NCBI GenBank assembly: GCA_029225065.1 | Contig: JAQXVT010000085.1 | Coordinates: 1 to 53,752 of the forward strand | DNA: 53,752 nucleotides | Reading direction: 5' to 3' | From: Lachnospiraceae bacterium | Lineage (GTDB): Bacteria > Bacillota > Clostridia > Lachnospirales > Lachnospiraceae | Shown: positions 1 to 7,639 of the stretch, piece by piece | How the letters are laid out: every line of letters starts with the position of its first letter | Numbering within the stretch: the stretch's first letter is position 1 | Program-made: the position numbers and the translations under genes | The notes under the pieces: generated by a model | Seen by the model: only the letters and a program-made list of their open reading frames with translations | What the model was told of the DNA's origin: nothing | Databases searched by the model: none

Positions 1-261
1 CTTTTAAACGGTACTGGCCCTATGTACATAGAACCGGATGTTTTTAGTTTAGATGATTTCTGCAAGCAGCATGAAGCAACGGAACAGGAACTGGAAGCAA
101 TCAAAGCATACTTTGAATTGCCGCCGGATATTAGAAAATATCTGATAAAGCATTTCAGTAGTAGACTTTCTCCGGTAACTGTAAGCGATCACCCGGACAC
201 GCCGGAAGAACTGGAAAGCCAGTACCCGCCGGAAGATGCAACAGAAAAAGGGGCTGGGTAA
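1..261 (+). CDS. C-terminal part of an XRE-family regulator (5' end outside window)
   Basis: The frame is open from base 1, so this is probably the 3' end of a longer gene and not a gene starting at the ATG at 22. The first residues read LLNGTGPMYIEP, which resembles the W-L-x-x-G-x-G-x-M segment that closes the helix-turn-helix domain of many XRE regulators in clostridial mobile elements. The tail (around YFELPPDIRKYLIKHF) is an amphipathic helix of the type seen at the end of such proteins. The HTH itself is outside the window, so the family call rests on this short segment. The stop codon overlaps the start of a terminator hairpin. Inferred role: control of element genes. Confidence 0.5.
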   Translation, partial: LLNGTGPMYIEPDVFSLDDFCKQHEATEQELEAIKAYFELPPDIRKYLIKHFSSRLSPVTVSDHPDTPEELESQYPPEDATEKGAG

Positions 262-283
262 TATTGCACCCAGCCTTTTTATT
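252..283 (+). terminator. Rho-independent terminator
   Basis: A perfect 8-bp stem, GGCTGGGT at 252-259 and ACCCAGCC at 268-275, with an 8-base loop is followed by a T-rich run. It overlaps the stop codon of the upstream regulator fragment. Confidence 0.9.
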
Positions 284-405
284 TACTTAAATATGATTAA
301 CTTATATGTGCCGCAGAAGTCTATGTTATAGTATATCGTGTTATTTGACCTGTAATATAAAGCATATACTGCGCAATCTCTGTATTTTATATATTTCTTT
401 GTCAT
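283..405 (-). CDS. Small hypothetical protein, 40 aa
   Basis: A short leftward frame starts at the ATG at 405, placed 5 nt after AGGGTGG on the minus strand. The ribosome site supports this start over the longer open frame that begins at 525. The product is basic at its N-terminus and rich in tyrosine and isoleucine (MTKKYIKYRD at the start), with no recognisable domain. It is divergent from the SWIM-domain gene and convergent with the regulator tail. Without homologues it could be a chance frame; the ribosome site is the only positive evidence. Confidence 0.35.
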   Translation of the reverse strand: MTKKYIKYRDCAVYALYYRSNNTIYYNIDFCGTYKLIIFK

Positions 406-493
406 GTAACCACCCTTTCTTTTCGGCTGGGTGCATGAATATATTAACTGATGCGTCACATTATTAAATTTTAATGTAAAACGGAGTATGTAT

Positions 494-1336
494 ATGGGAA
501 AAGATGCTGAAAAACTATGGAACAAATGGGCCGCATGTCATAATTTGCCCGGTCAAAGTGACCGCCTTTTGCGTGGAAAATCTTCGAAATACTCTCCTGT
601 TTCTATTGATAAAAAGAATTGTTCTGCAAAAATGCAGGGACGTGACGGAATGTATAATGTTACTCTCACAAAATGTGACTGTATGGACTTCCAAAAACGC
701 CAGCTTCCATGCAAACATATGTACAGACTTGCCATAGAACTTGGTCTTGTTAATGAAACTGCTTCTTCGTATATTCATGGCGGTTATTCGTGGAAACAGG
801 CGGTTGAAATTGTTGAGCAATTTCCAGAAGATGTGAAAAAAGCATTTTATGAAGAGTTTATGGCAACTAATCAAGATGATGAACCTATTCGAAAAAAGAA
901 AAGCAATGAATTGTCTGTTCTTATTTCCGATGGGCTTCTTGTGCTTTCTCATGAAACTGCACAGTTTTATACGGTTAGGCCTATTGAGGATTTTTTCAAG
1001 GAAAGAAAAAATATTCATTATTACTTTTCAAGGAAATTTTATCCAAAGACTTATTATAATGGCGTACAAGAGGTTATCGAACCTTTTCCAGATGATGAAG
1101 TAACGGCTTTCCTTGTAAAACGTGGTTTCGCTCCCAAATGCACAAGTAATGCTTCATCTCGTGTTTCTAATTCATCTGTCAATAAGCATACTAGCATATT
1201 ATCTTTACTCTTTGATGTGATGCTCATTTTAATTGGTATAATGCTATGTAACGTATCTGTTATTATCGGTCTTATAGTTATTATTTATGCTCTTTATCGT
1301 ATGGTAAAGTGTCTAAAATTAAAGAAAAATGTGTGA
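494..1336 (+). CDS. SWIM zinc-finger protein with C-terminal membrane segments
   Basis: This is a 280-aa protein. A SWIM-type zinc motif occupies residues 61-75: Cys61-x-Cys63, nine residues, then Cys73-x-His75. SWIM domains bind nucleic acid or protein and occur in transposases, helicases and recombination factors. The C-terminal 45 residues form two hydrophobic segments with a short turn, followed by a basic tail, so the protein is probably membrane-anchored. That is unusual for a SWIM protein. The ATG at 494 is preferred over 488 because GGAG at 483-486 is 7 nt away from it and only 1 nt from 488. It is followed 11 nt later by a 96-aa gene, probably in the same operon. Function unknown; I infer an accessory role for the mobile element. 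Confidence 0.75.
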   Translation: MGKDAEKLWNKWAACHNLPGQSDRLLRGKSSKYSPVSIDKKNCSAKMQGRDGMYNVTLTKCDCMDFQKRQLPCKHMYRLAIELGLVNETASSYIHGGYSWKQAVEIVEQFPEDVKKAFYEEFMATNQDDEPIRKKKSNELSVLISDGLLVLSHETAQFYTVRPIEDFFKERKNIHYYFSRKFYPKTYYNGVQEVIEPFPDDEVTAFLVKRGFAPKCTSNASSRVSNSSVNKHTSILSLLFDVMLILIGIMLCNVSVIIGLIVIIYALYRMVKCLKLKKNV

Positions 1337-1347
1337 GGTGTTAAGTT

Positions 1348-1638
1348 ATGGGATTTTTTACAAAAAGTCAAAGCAATGTCGCAACGGGTGTTTATGCTGA
1401 TGTAAAAAAGTATTTAAAGGCAAAGGACGGAAAAATTCATGTTGTCATGGTGAACAGTTATTCTAAGTTTGCAAATGGATATTTTTGTTGTGAAGACAAA
1501 TATACTACACAAATTGATCAGATTGTATCTTTAATGCAGGATGATGGATACGAAATTATTGATGTGAAGGTAACAACTATTTTCCGTGACCAAGCAGATA
1601 TTATGCAAGGTTATTCAACGCTTATTACATATAAGTAA
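1348..1638 (+). CDS. Hypothetical protein, 96 aa
   Basis: The start at 1348 has a good ribosome site (GAGGTG at 1335-1340, spacing 7). The gene follows the SWIM-domain gene after 11 nt, so the two are probably co-transcribed. The product has a beta-alpha-beta look, with a central segment KIHVVMVNSYSKFANGYFCC and a second strand near EIIDVKVTTI, and no signal peptide or membrane helix. I do not recognise a family. Its position between the SWIM gene and the recombinase suggests element-encoded cargo. Confidence 0.65.
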   Translation: MGFFTKSQSNVATGVYADVKKYLKAKDGKIHVVMVNSYSKFANGYFCCEDKYTTQIDQIVSLMQDDGYEIIDVKVTTIFRDQADIMQGYSTLITYK

Positions 1639-1762
1639 ATTAAAATGCCCCACCAGTGCTGGGAACACTGCCGGGGCGGGTGCAACGTATATCATACCAG
1701 ATACAACATACCGTCTGCATTGTTATTATAGCATGGGCAGGCGGGAAATGAAAGGAAATCGC

Positions 1763-3139
1763 ATGGTTAAGAAAGGTTTTTTTAATAATTCTTCGCCTTG
1801 CCGTGTTGCTCTATATATCCGGGTTTCCGGTGAAGAACAGAAAATGAAAGGTTTGTCACTGGAAGCACAGCAAGAAAGGCTGGAAGCTTACGCCCGGCAG
1901 CAGGGCTGGGTTATTGTCGGTATTTATATAGATGCTGCAAAGACGGCCAGAAAGAATATGCACAAGCGTTCAGAATTTCAACGGATGCTGCAGGCTGTAA
2001 AGCGTGATGAAGTAGACCTGCTGCTTTTCTGCCGTCTTGATCGGTGGTTTCGATCTGTGGCCGATTACTACAAGGTAATGGAAATTCTGGAAGCCCACAA
2101 CTGCGGCTGGAAGACAATAGATGAAGAATATGACACCAGTACAGCAAACGGTCGTCTGTACATCAATGTGAAACTGTCCATTGCCCAGAATGAAGCGGAT
2201 ATTTGCGGGGAAAGAATAGACGTAGTGTTTGATAGTAAAATTGCCCACGGCACTGTTGTTTCCGGCTCTGCCCCCTTTGGTTATCGTGTTAATAATGAAA
2301 AGCGGTTGGAAATTGTGCCGGAAGACGCATCCATTGTGCAAGATGCTTTCAATTATTTTGAAAGAACCGTGTCCAAACGTGCTACTGTTCGTTATATCCG
2401 GGAGACATACGGCGTGAACTGGTGTGAAGCTACTTTTCGGCGTATGCTGAAAGAAAAATTATATACTGGTGTTTATGACCGTGGCGGCAGATACAATGAA
2501 CATTTCTGTCCTGTGATTATCACACAAGCGCAATTCGACCGGGTGCAGCAGTTGCTTGAACGGAATGTGCGTACTACTCCCGCAGGCAGGGCGTATATTT
2601 TTACATCAATACTGACCTGTGATGAATGTAGTCATAAATTAGTTGGCTATGTTTCCCGTGGCTTTTATTATTATAGATGCAGCCAACATTTCCAGCGTGG
2701 GCGCTGTTGTCACAATCATTCCGTCCGTGAAGACTATGTGGAAAAATGGTTATTTGAACATCTGCAGGAAGAACTTGACCGCTGTAAACTGGAATGGAAA
2801 GTGCAGGCTGCGGAACGCCAACGGAAACTGGGAAGTAATGAAAAAGCTGCCTTAAAAAACAAGCTTACGAAATTAAAAGAATTATATGTTAATGATCTGA
2901 TAGACATTGAAGAATACAAGAAAGATTATGAGATTTATAATGCAGCCTTGCGGCAGATACCGGACCCAGTGCAGGAAACCTCGCCGGATTTTTCCGCTGT
3001 AGAACGCCTGCTGCAGTCTGATTTTAAATCTATCTATGATACGCTGACCCGTGAAGAAAAGCGCACGTTGTGGCGGTCCGTGATTAAAGAAATCCGGGTG
3101 GACAACGAAAATAATATCACGGGTATTTCTTTCGGGTAG
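1763..3139 (+). CDS. Large serine recombinase (site-specific integrase)
   Basis: This 458-aa protein should catalyse integration and excision of the element through a phosphoseryl intermediate. The N-terminal resolvase domain contains the nucleophile Ser22 in YIRVS and an arginine-rich active-site segment (CRLDRWFRS). It is followed by the recombinase domain (around GSAPFGYRVN), a zinc ribbon (LTCDECSHKLVGYV then CSQHFQRGRCC) and a C-terminal coiled coil. This order is typical of large serine integrases; 458 aa is close to the usual 450-550 aa. The start at 1763 is chosen because AAAGGA at 1751-1756 is 6 nt upstream; the open frame extends further 5' without a ribosome site. The stop lies about 20 nt from the attachment junction. 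Confidence 0.93.
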   Translation: MVKKGFFNNSSPCRVALYIRVSGEEQKMKGLSLEAQQERLEAYARQQGWVIVGIYIDAAKTARKNMHKRSEFQRMLQAVKRDEVDLLLFCRLDRWFRSVADYYKVMEILEAHNCGWKTIDEEYDTSTANGRLYINVKLSIAQNEADICGERIDVVFDSKIAHGTVVSGSAPFGYRVNNEKRLEIVPEDASIVQDAFNYFERTVSKRATVRYIRETYGVNWCEATFRRMLKEKLYTGVYDRGGRYNEHFCPVIITQAQFDRVQQLLERNVRTTPAGRAYIFTSILTCDECSHKLVGYVSRGFYYYRCSQHFQRGRCCHNHSVREDYVEKWLFEHLQEELDRCKLEWKVQAAERQRKLGSNEKAALKNKLTKLKELYVNDLIDIEEYKKDYEIYNAALRQIPDPVQETSPDFSAVERLLQSDFKSIYDTLTREEKRTLWRSVIKEIRVDNENNITGISFG

Positions 3140-3175
3140 TGTTGTACTAACTTTACACTGCCCGTCGGCTCATCC
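3140..3175. other. Right attachment junction (attR) within the DEPTG codons of bceA
   Basis: On the minus strand the ATPase reads ...LILADEPTG, the Walker B region, and then SVKLVQHY in place of the expected ALDS D-loop. The switch places the crossover near 3158-3163. The exact core dinucleotide cannot be fixed without the left junction or an empty site. Confidence 0.65.
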
Positions 3176-3681
3176 GCGAGGATCAGCTTTGGCTGTGTGA
3201 TCAGTGCACGCGCCACAGCCGCCCGCTGCTTCTGCCCGCCGGACACCTCATACGGAAATTTCTGCAGCAGCTGTGTGATGCCCAGCTTTTTCGCAATCGG
3301 CTGCAGCCGTTTATTCATCGTTTCATAATCACAGCCCGCCAGCACGAGCGGCAGAAAAATGTTGTCCTGCAGCGAAAACGTATCGAGCAGATTGAAATCC
3401 TGAAATACAAATCCCAGATTGTCCCGCCGGAACACCGCCCGCTCCGACTCTTTGATCCTTGAAAAATCCCGGTTTTCCAGAAGCACCGTTCCGGAGGTCG
3501 GCTTGTCGAGCGCCGCTAAAATATTGAGCAGCGTCGTCTTTCCGGAACCCGATTCTCCCATGATCGCCACGTATTCTCCCTGCTCCACATCGAACGTCAC
3601 GTTTTTGAGCGCCTGCACCTGATTGCCGCCAAAACGCGTCGTGTACGTTTTCTTTATATTTTTGACTGATAAGATCGCCAT
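3161..3681 (-). pseudogene. bceA: BceA-type ABC transporter ATPase, interrupted by the element
   Basis: The first roughly 174 residues of a peptide-export/detoxification ATPase are present: Walker A GESGSGKTT (residues 42-50), Q-loop (VFQDFN), signature VSGGQKQR and Walker B LILADEPTG. The D-loop, H-loop and remainder are missing because the element begins after DEPTG; the open frame runs on to 3034 with unrelated residues. BceA works with the permease BceB to remove bacitracin-like or lantibiotic peptides from their cell-wall target. The neighbouring BceRS genes and an upstream BceR-type box support the assignment. The start at 3681 follows GGAGG with good spacing. The rest of bceA and bceB probably lie left of the element, outside the window, so the break may be reversible. 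Confidence 0.85.
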
Positions 3682-3726
3682 GTTGTTTCCTCCTCATCTT
3701 CATCTGTTTCCTTATCTTCGGGAGTT

Positions 3727-3732
3727 ATTATA
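3727..3732 (-). promoter_or_regulatory. Likely -10 box of the bceA promoter
   Basis: TATAAT on the minus strand lies 46 bases upstream of the bceA start codon. No good -35 is visible, as expected for an activator-dependent promoter. Confidence 0.55.
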
Positions 3733-3775
3733 GGCGGATAGGGTCAGGGATGCCATGGAAATGGCTTACGGGAGT

Positions 3776-3791
3776 CTTACAAATTTGTAAG
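3776..3791. promoter_or_regulatory. BceR-type response regulator box
   Basis: A perfect 16-bp palindrome, CTTACAAATTTGTAAG, contains TTACA-N4-TGTAA and so fits the TNACA-N4-TGTAA pattern known for BceR-like regulators. It lies about 43 bp upstream of the bceA -10 box, a plausible activator position. Confidence 0.7.
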
Positions 3792-3823
3792 GTTGCACCG
3801 AGTAATTAAACATTGTGACTTAC

Positions 3824-3970
3824 ACCGGACGCAGTGACAAAATGGAGGGACGCAGTCCACCTAGTCTTTCTGGCATCTGTGCGCTCATGGCGGACTTCAT
3901 CCGCCCTGTTTCGTACAGATGCCGCAGACATGTGGACAGCTGTCCCTTCATTTTGCCACGGCTGCGTTTT
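3824..3970 (+). repeat. Structured repeat family A, copy 1 (147 nt)
   Basis: It lies between the bceA promoter region and the bceS stop, opposite in strand to both genes. It starts ACCGGACGC and ends GGCTGCGTTTT. An outer stem (GACAAAATGGAGGGAC with GTCCCTTCATTTTGCC), fixed boxes (AGTCCACCTAG and TGTGGACAGC), a middle stem GGCATCTGT/ACAGATGCC and an inner hairpin GGCGGA-CTTCA-TCCGCC are visible. Short frames across it are spurious. Confidence 0.85.
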
Positions 3971-4040
3971 ACAAGCTATCAGAAAGAATTTTCGTTCTCT
4001 TTAATGCACATAAATTTTTCTCTATCATTATTACTTCTCA

Positions 4041-5045
4041 TTACTCCACTTCCAACTCCGCCCGTTCCAGACAAATACATACCTCCGTCCCCTCGCCCGG
4101 CGCGGAGCGGACGATGATCTTATGGCCCAGGTTTGTGCAGATTCGTCTGCAGAGGTAAAGGCCGATTCCGCTCGCTTTTTTGTCGGCGCGGCCATTGCTG
4201 CCGGTATAGCCTTTTTCGAAGATGCGCGGCAGGTCTTCCGGTGCGATCCCGATCCCCGTATCTTTGATGCACAGTGTCTGCGGCTCTTTTTTATAAATGG
4301 TGACGGAACCGGACGGCGTATACTTCAGCGCATTGGAGAGTACCTGGCTGATGACGAACAGGAGCCATTTTTCATCCGTCAGAACCTTCCATTCCAGCGG
4401 CTCATAGATCAGACGCAGCTTTTTTCGGATAAAAACGGACGCGTATGTACGCACTGCCTGACGCACGATTCCGTCAAGCTCGTATTCTTTGATCACATAA
4501 TCGGTCGTACCGGTATCCAGCCGCAGGTAGCACATCACCATGTCCGCATACTGGTCGATGCGTCCCACCTCCTCCTTCAGTTCAGAATACACTGCCTGCT
4601 CTTTTTCCCCGCAGTCCTCCTCGGCACTTTGCAGAATCAGCCTTGCCGCTGCAATCGGCGTCTTGATCTGGTGTGCCCACATCGTATAATATTCCATCAT
4701 TTCCTGAAATCGGTTCTCTTTTTCCTGTTCCATACGAATCTTTTCTTCCCATAAAAAGTGGATCAGTTCCTGATACTGCTCCTCCGGAAGACTTTCCGGC
4801 TGCGGCAGGTGCTCCGGTGCGACCAGTATCTCTTTTTTTACAAATTCCAGCTGCCTCGTTTTTCTGATATAGCAGAGGAGATCATGCGCTCCTGCCGCAA
4901 GCAGCAGCGCGCCGCAGAGAAGCCCCGCATAACAAACGGCAGAAACCGGCAGCTGATACAGCACAGCCACCGTTCCTGCCGCAACATACAGCAAAAAGTA
5001 TAAAAAAATTGTTTTTGCCCTGCTTTTAAAATACTTCCCGATCAT
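4041..5045 (-). CDS. bceS: BceS-type intramembrane-sensing histidine kinase
   Basis: The 334-aa kinase has two membrane helices (residues about 12-32 and 36-57) joined by only a few residues. This arrangement marks kinases that sense through a partner BceAB transporter and not through their own extracellular domain. The phosphoacceptor His125 lies in WAHQIKTP. The ATPase domain shows an N box (VISQVLSNALKYTP), DTGIGIAPEDLPRIFEKGY and GIGLYLCRRI. It overlaps the regulator gene by 4 nt (ATGA), implying coupled translation. The kinase should phosphorylate the adjacent response regulator when the pump meets a peptide antibiotic. With bceA interrupted in this copy, signalling is probably altered. 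Confidence 0.92.
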   Translation of the reverse strand: MIGKYFKSRAKTIFLYFLLYVAAGTVAVLYQLPVSAVCYAGLLCGALLLAAGAHDLLCYIRKTRQLEFVKKEILVAPEHLPQPESLPEEQYQELIHFLWEEKIRMEQEKENRFQEMMEYYTMWAHQIKTPIAAARLILQSAEEDCGEKEQAVYSELKEEVGRIDQYADMVMCYLRLDTGTTDYVIKEYELDGIVRQAVRTYASVFIRKKLRLIYEPLEWKVLTDEKWLLFVISQVLSNALKYTPSGSVTIYKKEPQTLCIKDTGIGIAPEDLPRIFEKGYTGSNGRADKKASGIGLYLCRRICTNLGHKIIVRSAPGEGTEVCICLERAELEVE

Positions 5046-5722
5046 ATTTCCTCCGGGATCAGATATCCCATGCCCTTTCTCGTGACGATAAAATCATTCA
5101 GCCCTGCCGATTCCAGTTTTTTCCGCAGCCGTGTCACATTGACGGTCAGCGTATTTTCATCCACAAAGCAGTCCGTCTCCCAGAGACGCTGCATCAGCAG
5201 ATCACGACTGACCACCTTTCCCTTTCGCTCCAGAAGTGTCTGCAAAATCCGGTAATCGTTTTTGGTCAGCTCCATACGCTTTCCCTGATAGGTAAGGCTC
5301 GCATCTGCGGTATTGAGCACCGCACCCCTGCACGCAAGTGTTTTCTCAGACCTTGCAAAATCGTACGTCCGCCGCAGAATCGCCTGAATCTTCGCGGTCA
5401 GCACATTTAAGTCAAACGGCTTCGCAATGAAGTCGTCGCCGCCCATGTTCATGGCCATGACAATGTTCATATTGTCGGACGCCGAGGACAAAAACAAGAT
5501 CGGCACGCGCGAGGTTTTCCGGATCTCGCTGCACCAGTGATACCCATTGTAAAACGGCAGCATCAGATCAAGCAGCACCAGCTGCGGATCAAATACCTCA
5601 AATTCACTCAGAATATTCTGGAAATTTTCCGCACACCGCACCTCATACCCCCACATCTGAATTTGACGGGCGAGGGTGGATGCGATTGCGGCATCATCTT
5701 CTACGATAAAAATGCGGTACAT
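5042..5722 (-). CDS. bceR: BceR-type OmpR-family response regulator
   Basis: A 226-aa regulator. The receiver domain carries acidic residues Glu8, Asp9 and Asp10 and phosphoacceptor Asp52 (VLLDLMLP). The C-terminal winged helix (residues about 130-226) ends RKGMGYLIPEEI. The family activates bceAB promoters through TNACA-N4-TGTAA boxes, and such a box is present at 3776-3791. It is first in an operon with the kinase (4-nt overlap). No recognisable promoter was found in the short gap to the GNAT gene. Confidence 0.92.
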   Translation of the reverse strand: MYRIFIVEDDAAIASTLARQIQMWGYEVRCAENFQNILSEFEVFDPQLVLLDLMLPFYNGYHWCSEIRKTSRVPILFLSSASDNMNIVMAMNMGGDDFIAKPFDLNVLTAKIQAILRRTYDFARSEKTLACRGAVLNTADASLTYQGKRMELTKNDYRILQTLLERKGKVVSRDLLMQRLWETDCFVDENTLTVNVTRLRKKLESAGLNDFIVTRKGMGYLIPEEI

Positions 5723-5839
5723 GCTTCCTCCTGTTTCTTCCTCTGTTGTCTTATATCAACAATTGCCTGTTGTTCCATATTTTTATTTGCACATACAGCG
5801 AAAAATTTATTCTCTGTTTTCCAGCTATGTTACATATCA

Positions 5840-6334
5840 TTACACGAACAGCTGCAAATTTACCACATCGAGGCGGCGTCCGAACTTCATTCCGACCTCT
5901 TTGAGTCTTCCGCAGTCCTCAAATCCGTATTTCTCATGCATGCGGATGCTTTTTTCGTTGTCGCCGGTGATGACAGAAACCACCGTATAAATGTCATCCC
6001 GCTGCCGCGCATAATCAAGAATGGCCTGCATCAGCTGATCGCCGATTCCTTTTCTTCGATGGGCGGCATCCACATAAATAGAAAGCTCTACGGTCTGCGC
6101 ATATGCCTCCCATTCACGGTATGGGGAAAGAGACGCATATCCGACCGCCCTGCCATCTTCCTCTGCCGTGAGCAGCAGGTATTTCCCGCCGCTGTGCAGG
6201 TCAAACCATTTCTGACGTTCTTCCAGTGTCTTCGGATTCAGATCGAACGTCGCTGTTCCGTGTTCAATTTCATAATTATAAATCGCCAGAAGGGACGGCA
6301 GGTCCTCCTGACGTGCTTTTCTGATTGTGAGCAT
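5840..6334 (-). CDS. GNAT acetyltransferase, phosphinothricin acetyltransferase-like
   Basis: A 164-aa single-domain GNAT protein. The opening MLTIRKARQEDLPSLLAIYN and the segment YEIEHGTATFDL are typical of the Pat/MnaT group, which acetylate the amino group of phosphinothricin, methionine sulfoximine or similar amino acids. The acetyl-CoA motif AHRRKGIG is at residues 91-98. Many gut members of this group have untested substrates, so resistance should not be assumed. It is a single gene flanked by bceR and structured repeat copy 2. Confidence 0.85.
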   Translation of the reverse strand: MLTIRKARQEDLPSLLAIYNYEIEHGTATFDLNPKTLEERQKWFDLHSGGKYLLLTAEEDGRAVGYASLSPYREWEAYAQTVELSIYVDAAHRRKGIGDQLMQAILDYARQRDDIYTVVSVITGDNEKSIRMHEKYGFEDCGRLKEVGMKFGRRLDVVNLQLFV

Positions 6335-6486
6335 GCTCAGCCTCCTTTATGTAAAAAACGGAGATGGGTGATCCGCTTTGTTGCTGCTCATGGTAAGGCA
6401 GCCGATTTTATTCTGTAATAACATCTGTACTCTATCATTTTGGTGGGCTTTCGTCAACAAGAGAAGAAAAACATTAAACATGCTAT

Positions 6487-6633
6487 ACCGGACGCCGTGA
6501 CAAGCCGGAGGAGCAGCTGTCCACCTAGTCTTTCTGGCATCTGTACGCTCATGGCGGACTTCATCCGCCCTGATTCGTACATCTGCCGCAGACATGTGGA
6601 CAGCTGCCCCTCCGGCTTGCCACGGCTGCGTTT
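6487..6633 (+). repeat. Structured repeat family A, copy 2 (147 nt)
   Basis: Same boundaries and boxes as copy 1, but the outer stem is different and still self-complementary: GACAAGCCGGAGG with CCTCCGGCTTGCC. The middle stem shows GTACG with CGTAC, where copy 3 has GTGCG with CGCAC. It is immediately followed by CGCAGC, which pairs with the terminal GCTGCG. Confidence 0.85.
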
Positions 6634-6838
6634 CGCAGCGTAAAAAGATATAACTTAATCAGGCAAGTTTCCATCATCAAAGCGGATATTCACAATTTTC
6701 TTCGCTACTTGTTCATAACCGCATAGCTGCTTCGTAGCTTATCAGAAGTGGCTTGTATCATAACTGAGACAGATTCACTTACGGCATCCTTACAAACAAT
6801 CAGCTTAGTGAATTGCTGTAAAGAGTTCTTTCTGTTCC
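6634..6838. other. Non-coding stretch with a degraded family C-like repeat
   Basis: Part of the 504-nt gap between the GNAT gene and the DUF6483-type gene. After repeat copy 2 it holds CAGGCAAGTTTCC near 6660 and ATCAGAAGTGGCTTGTATCA near 6740, resembling the ends of the family C repeat, and an internal AAAGCGGATATTC like family B. No gene is seen. Confidence 0.4.
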
Positions 6839-7240
6839 TCATAGCATTTCCTCATTGATCCCCTCAAGCAGTGGATCTACGATACTCCGATACCCAAAAA
6901 TCTGCCCCGTCAGGCGAATTCCTTCCAGGACTTCTTTTCTGGAAAAATTATGTGTTTCAAGAAACGCATTGTCCTTCTCATTTAAGTATGCATAGAACCA
7001 AAGCGCCAGCTCATAATCTTTCATGCTGTTTGCATTGATCCCGTCCAGCAGCTCGTTCTCGGCCTCATTGATTTCTCCTGCATCGACCATTGCCGTCAGT
7101 TTTCCAAACCACTCCATCCGCTGCTCATCCTCGAATGCTGGTCCGTTCTGCTTGGCAATATCGACATGAAACAGCACGTGCAGCAACGTGCGGATTATTT
7201 CATAGATCAGCCGTAAAATGTAATCTTTTTCGATTTGCAT
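6839..7240 (-). CDS. DUF6483-type protein, 133 aa
   Basis: The N-terminus MQIEKDYILRLIYEIIRTLL and the all-helical composition resemble the DUF6483 family of Clostridia, which has no known function. There is no signal peptide or membrane helix. The start at 7240 has AAAGGA 6 nt upstream. A family B palindrome lies 31 bp upstream of the start and structured repeat copy 3 lies further upstream. The gene is monocistronic. The family name is from memory of the N-terminal pattern and should be verified. Confidence 0.65.
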   Translation of the reverse strand: MQIEKDYILRLIYEIIRTLLHVLFHVDIAKQNGPAFEDEQRMEWFGKLTAMVDAGEINEAENELLDGINANSMKDYELALWFYAYLNEKDNAFLETHNFSRKEVLEGIRLTGQIFGYRSIVDPLLEGINEEML

Positions 7241-7270
7241 TTTGTTCCTTTCTGCGGTCTTATCGCTTGT

Positions 7271-7295
7271 AAAGCGGACATTCGTAGTCCGCTTT
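7271..7295 (-). repeat. Leader palindrome family B, copy 1
   Basis: AAAGCGGAC and GTCCGCTTT flank a 7-base loop. It lies 31 bp upstream of the DUF6483-type start. The same palindrome recurs upstream of the resolvase, GH36, permease and Crp genes. Confidence 0.75.
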
Positions 7296-7449
7296 GCAAC
7301 CTGTATTCAAAATAGATTACGTATTTGCGTTACATTTTTACGCATTATCTTGCGTACTATCTTGCATATCAACTTCCTCAATTATACAAGTAAGGGGAGC
7401 GAATCACAATTGATATTTTTGCAGAGTGTAACATATTGACAAATGTCAG

Positions 7450-7595
7450 ACCAGACGCCATGGCAAAACAGAGGGACGCAGTCCACCTAGTCTTTCTGGC
7501 ATCTGTGCGCTCATGTCGGACTTCATCCGCCCTGATTCGCACATCTGCCGCAGACATGTGGACAGCTGCCCCTCTGTTTCGCCACGGCTGCGTTT
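7450..7595 (+). repeat. Structured repeat family A, copy 3 (146 nt)
   Basis: It shares the fixed boxes with copies 1 and 2. The outer stem is GGCAAAACAGAGGGA with CCCCTCTGTTTCGCC, again changed on both sides. The 3' end GCTGCG-TTT-CGCAGC forms a small hairpin. It lies between the DUF6483-type gene and the 3' end of the CHAP gene. Confidence 0.85.
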
Positions 7596-7639
7596 CGCAG
7601 CGTGTGGAATACTTAGTTTTTCAGCAGGTATGTGTTTTA

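Larger units (their letters stand above)
1..3160. mobile_element. Right end of an integrative element inserted in a bceA-type gene
   Basis: The segment carries a regulator tail, small accessory genes and, at its right extremity, a large serine recombinase whose stop codon lies about 20 bases from the junction. To the right, the minus strand enters an ABC ATPase coding sequence at its DEPTG motif, and the reading frame then runs into non-homologous element sequence. Large serine recombinases are commonly encoded at the edge of the element they move. The left end and the rest of the ATPase gene lie outside the window, so size and type (ICE, IME or prophage) are unknown. No phage structural or conjugation gene is visible here. 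Confidence 0.75.

Noticed and set aside
3815-4117. Open frame of 100 codons with MADFIRPVSYRCRRHVDSC-like residues
   Set aside because: It lies over structured repeat copy 1. The same residues recur in the other copies (for example 6440-6643) only because the DNA repeat recurs. No ribosome site, and frames are not kept in all copies.
6347-6595. Open frame of 82 codons on the minus strand, and 7436-7684 on the plus strand
   Set aside because: Both cross structured repeats, have no ribosome site and show no coding character.
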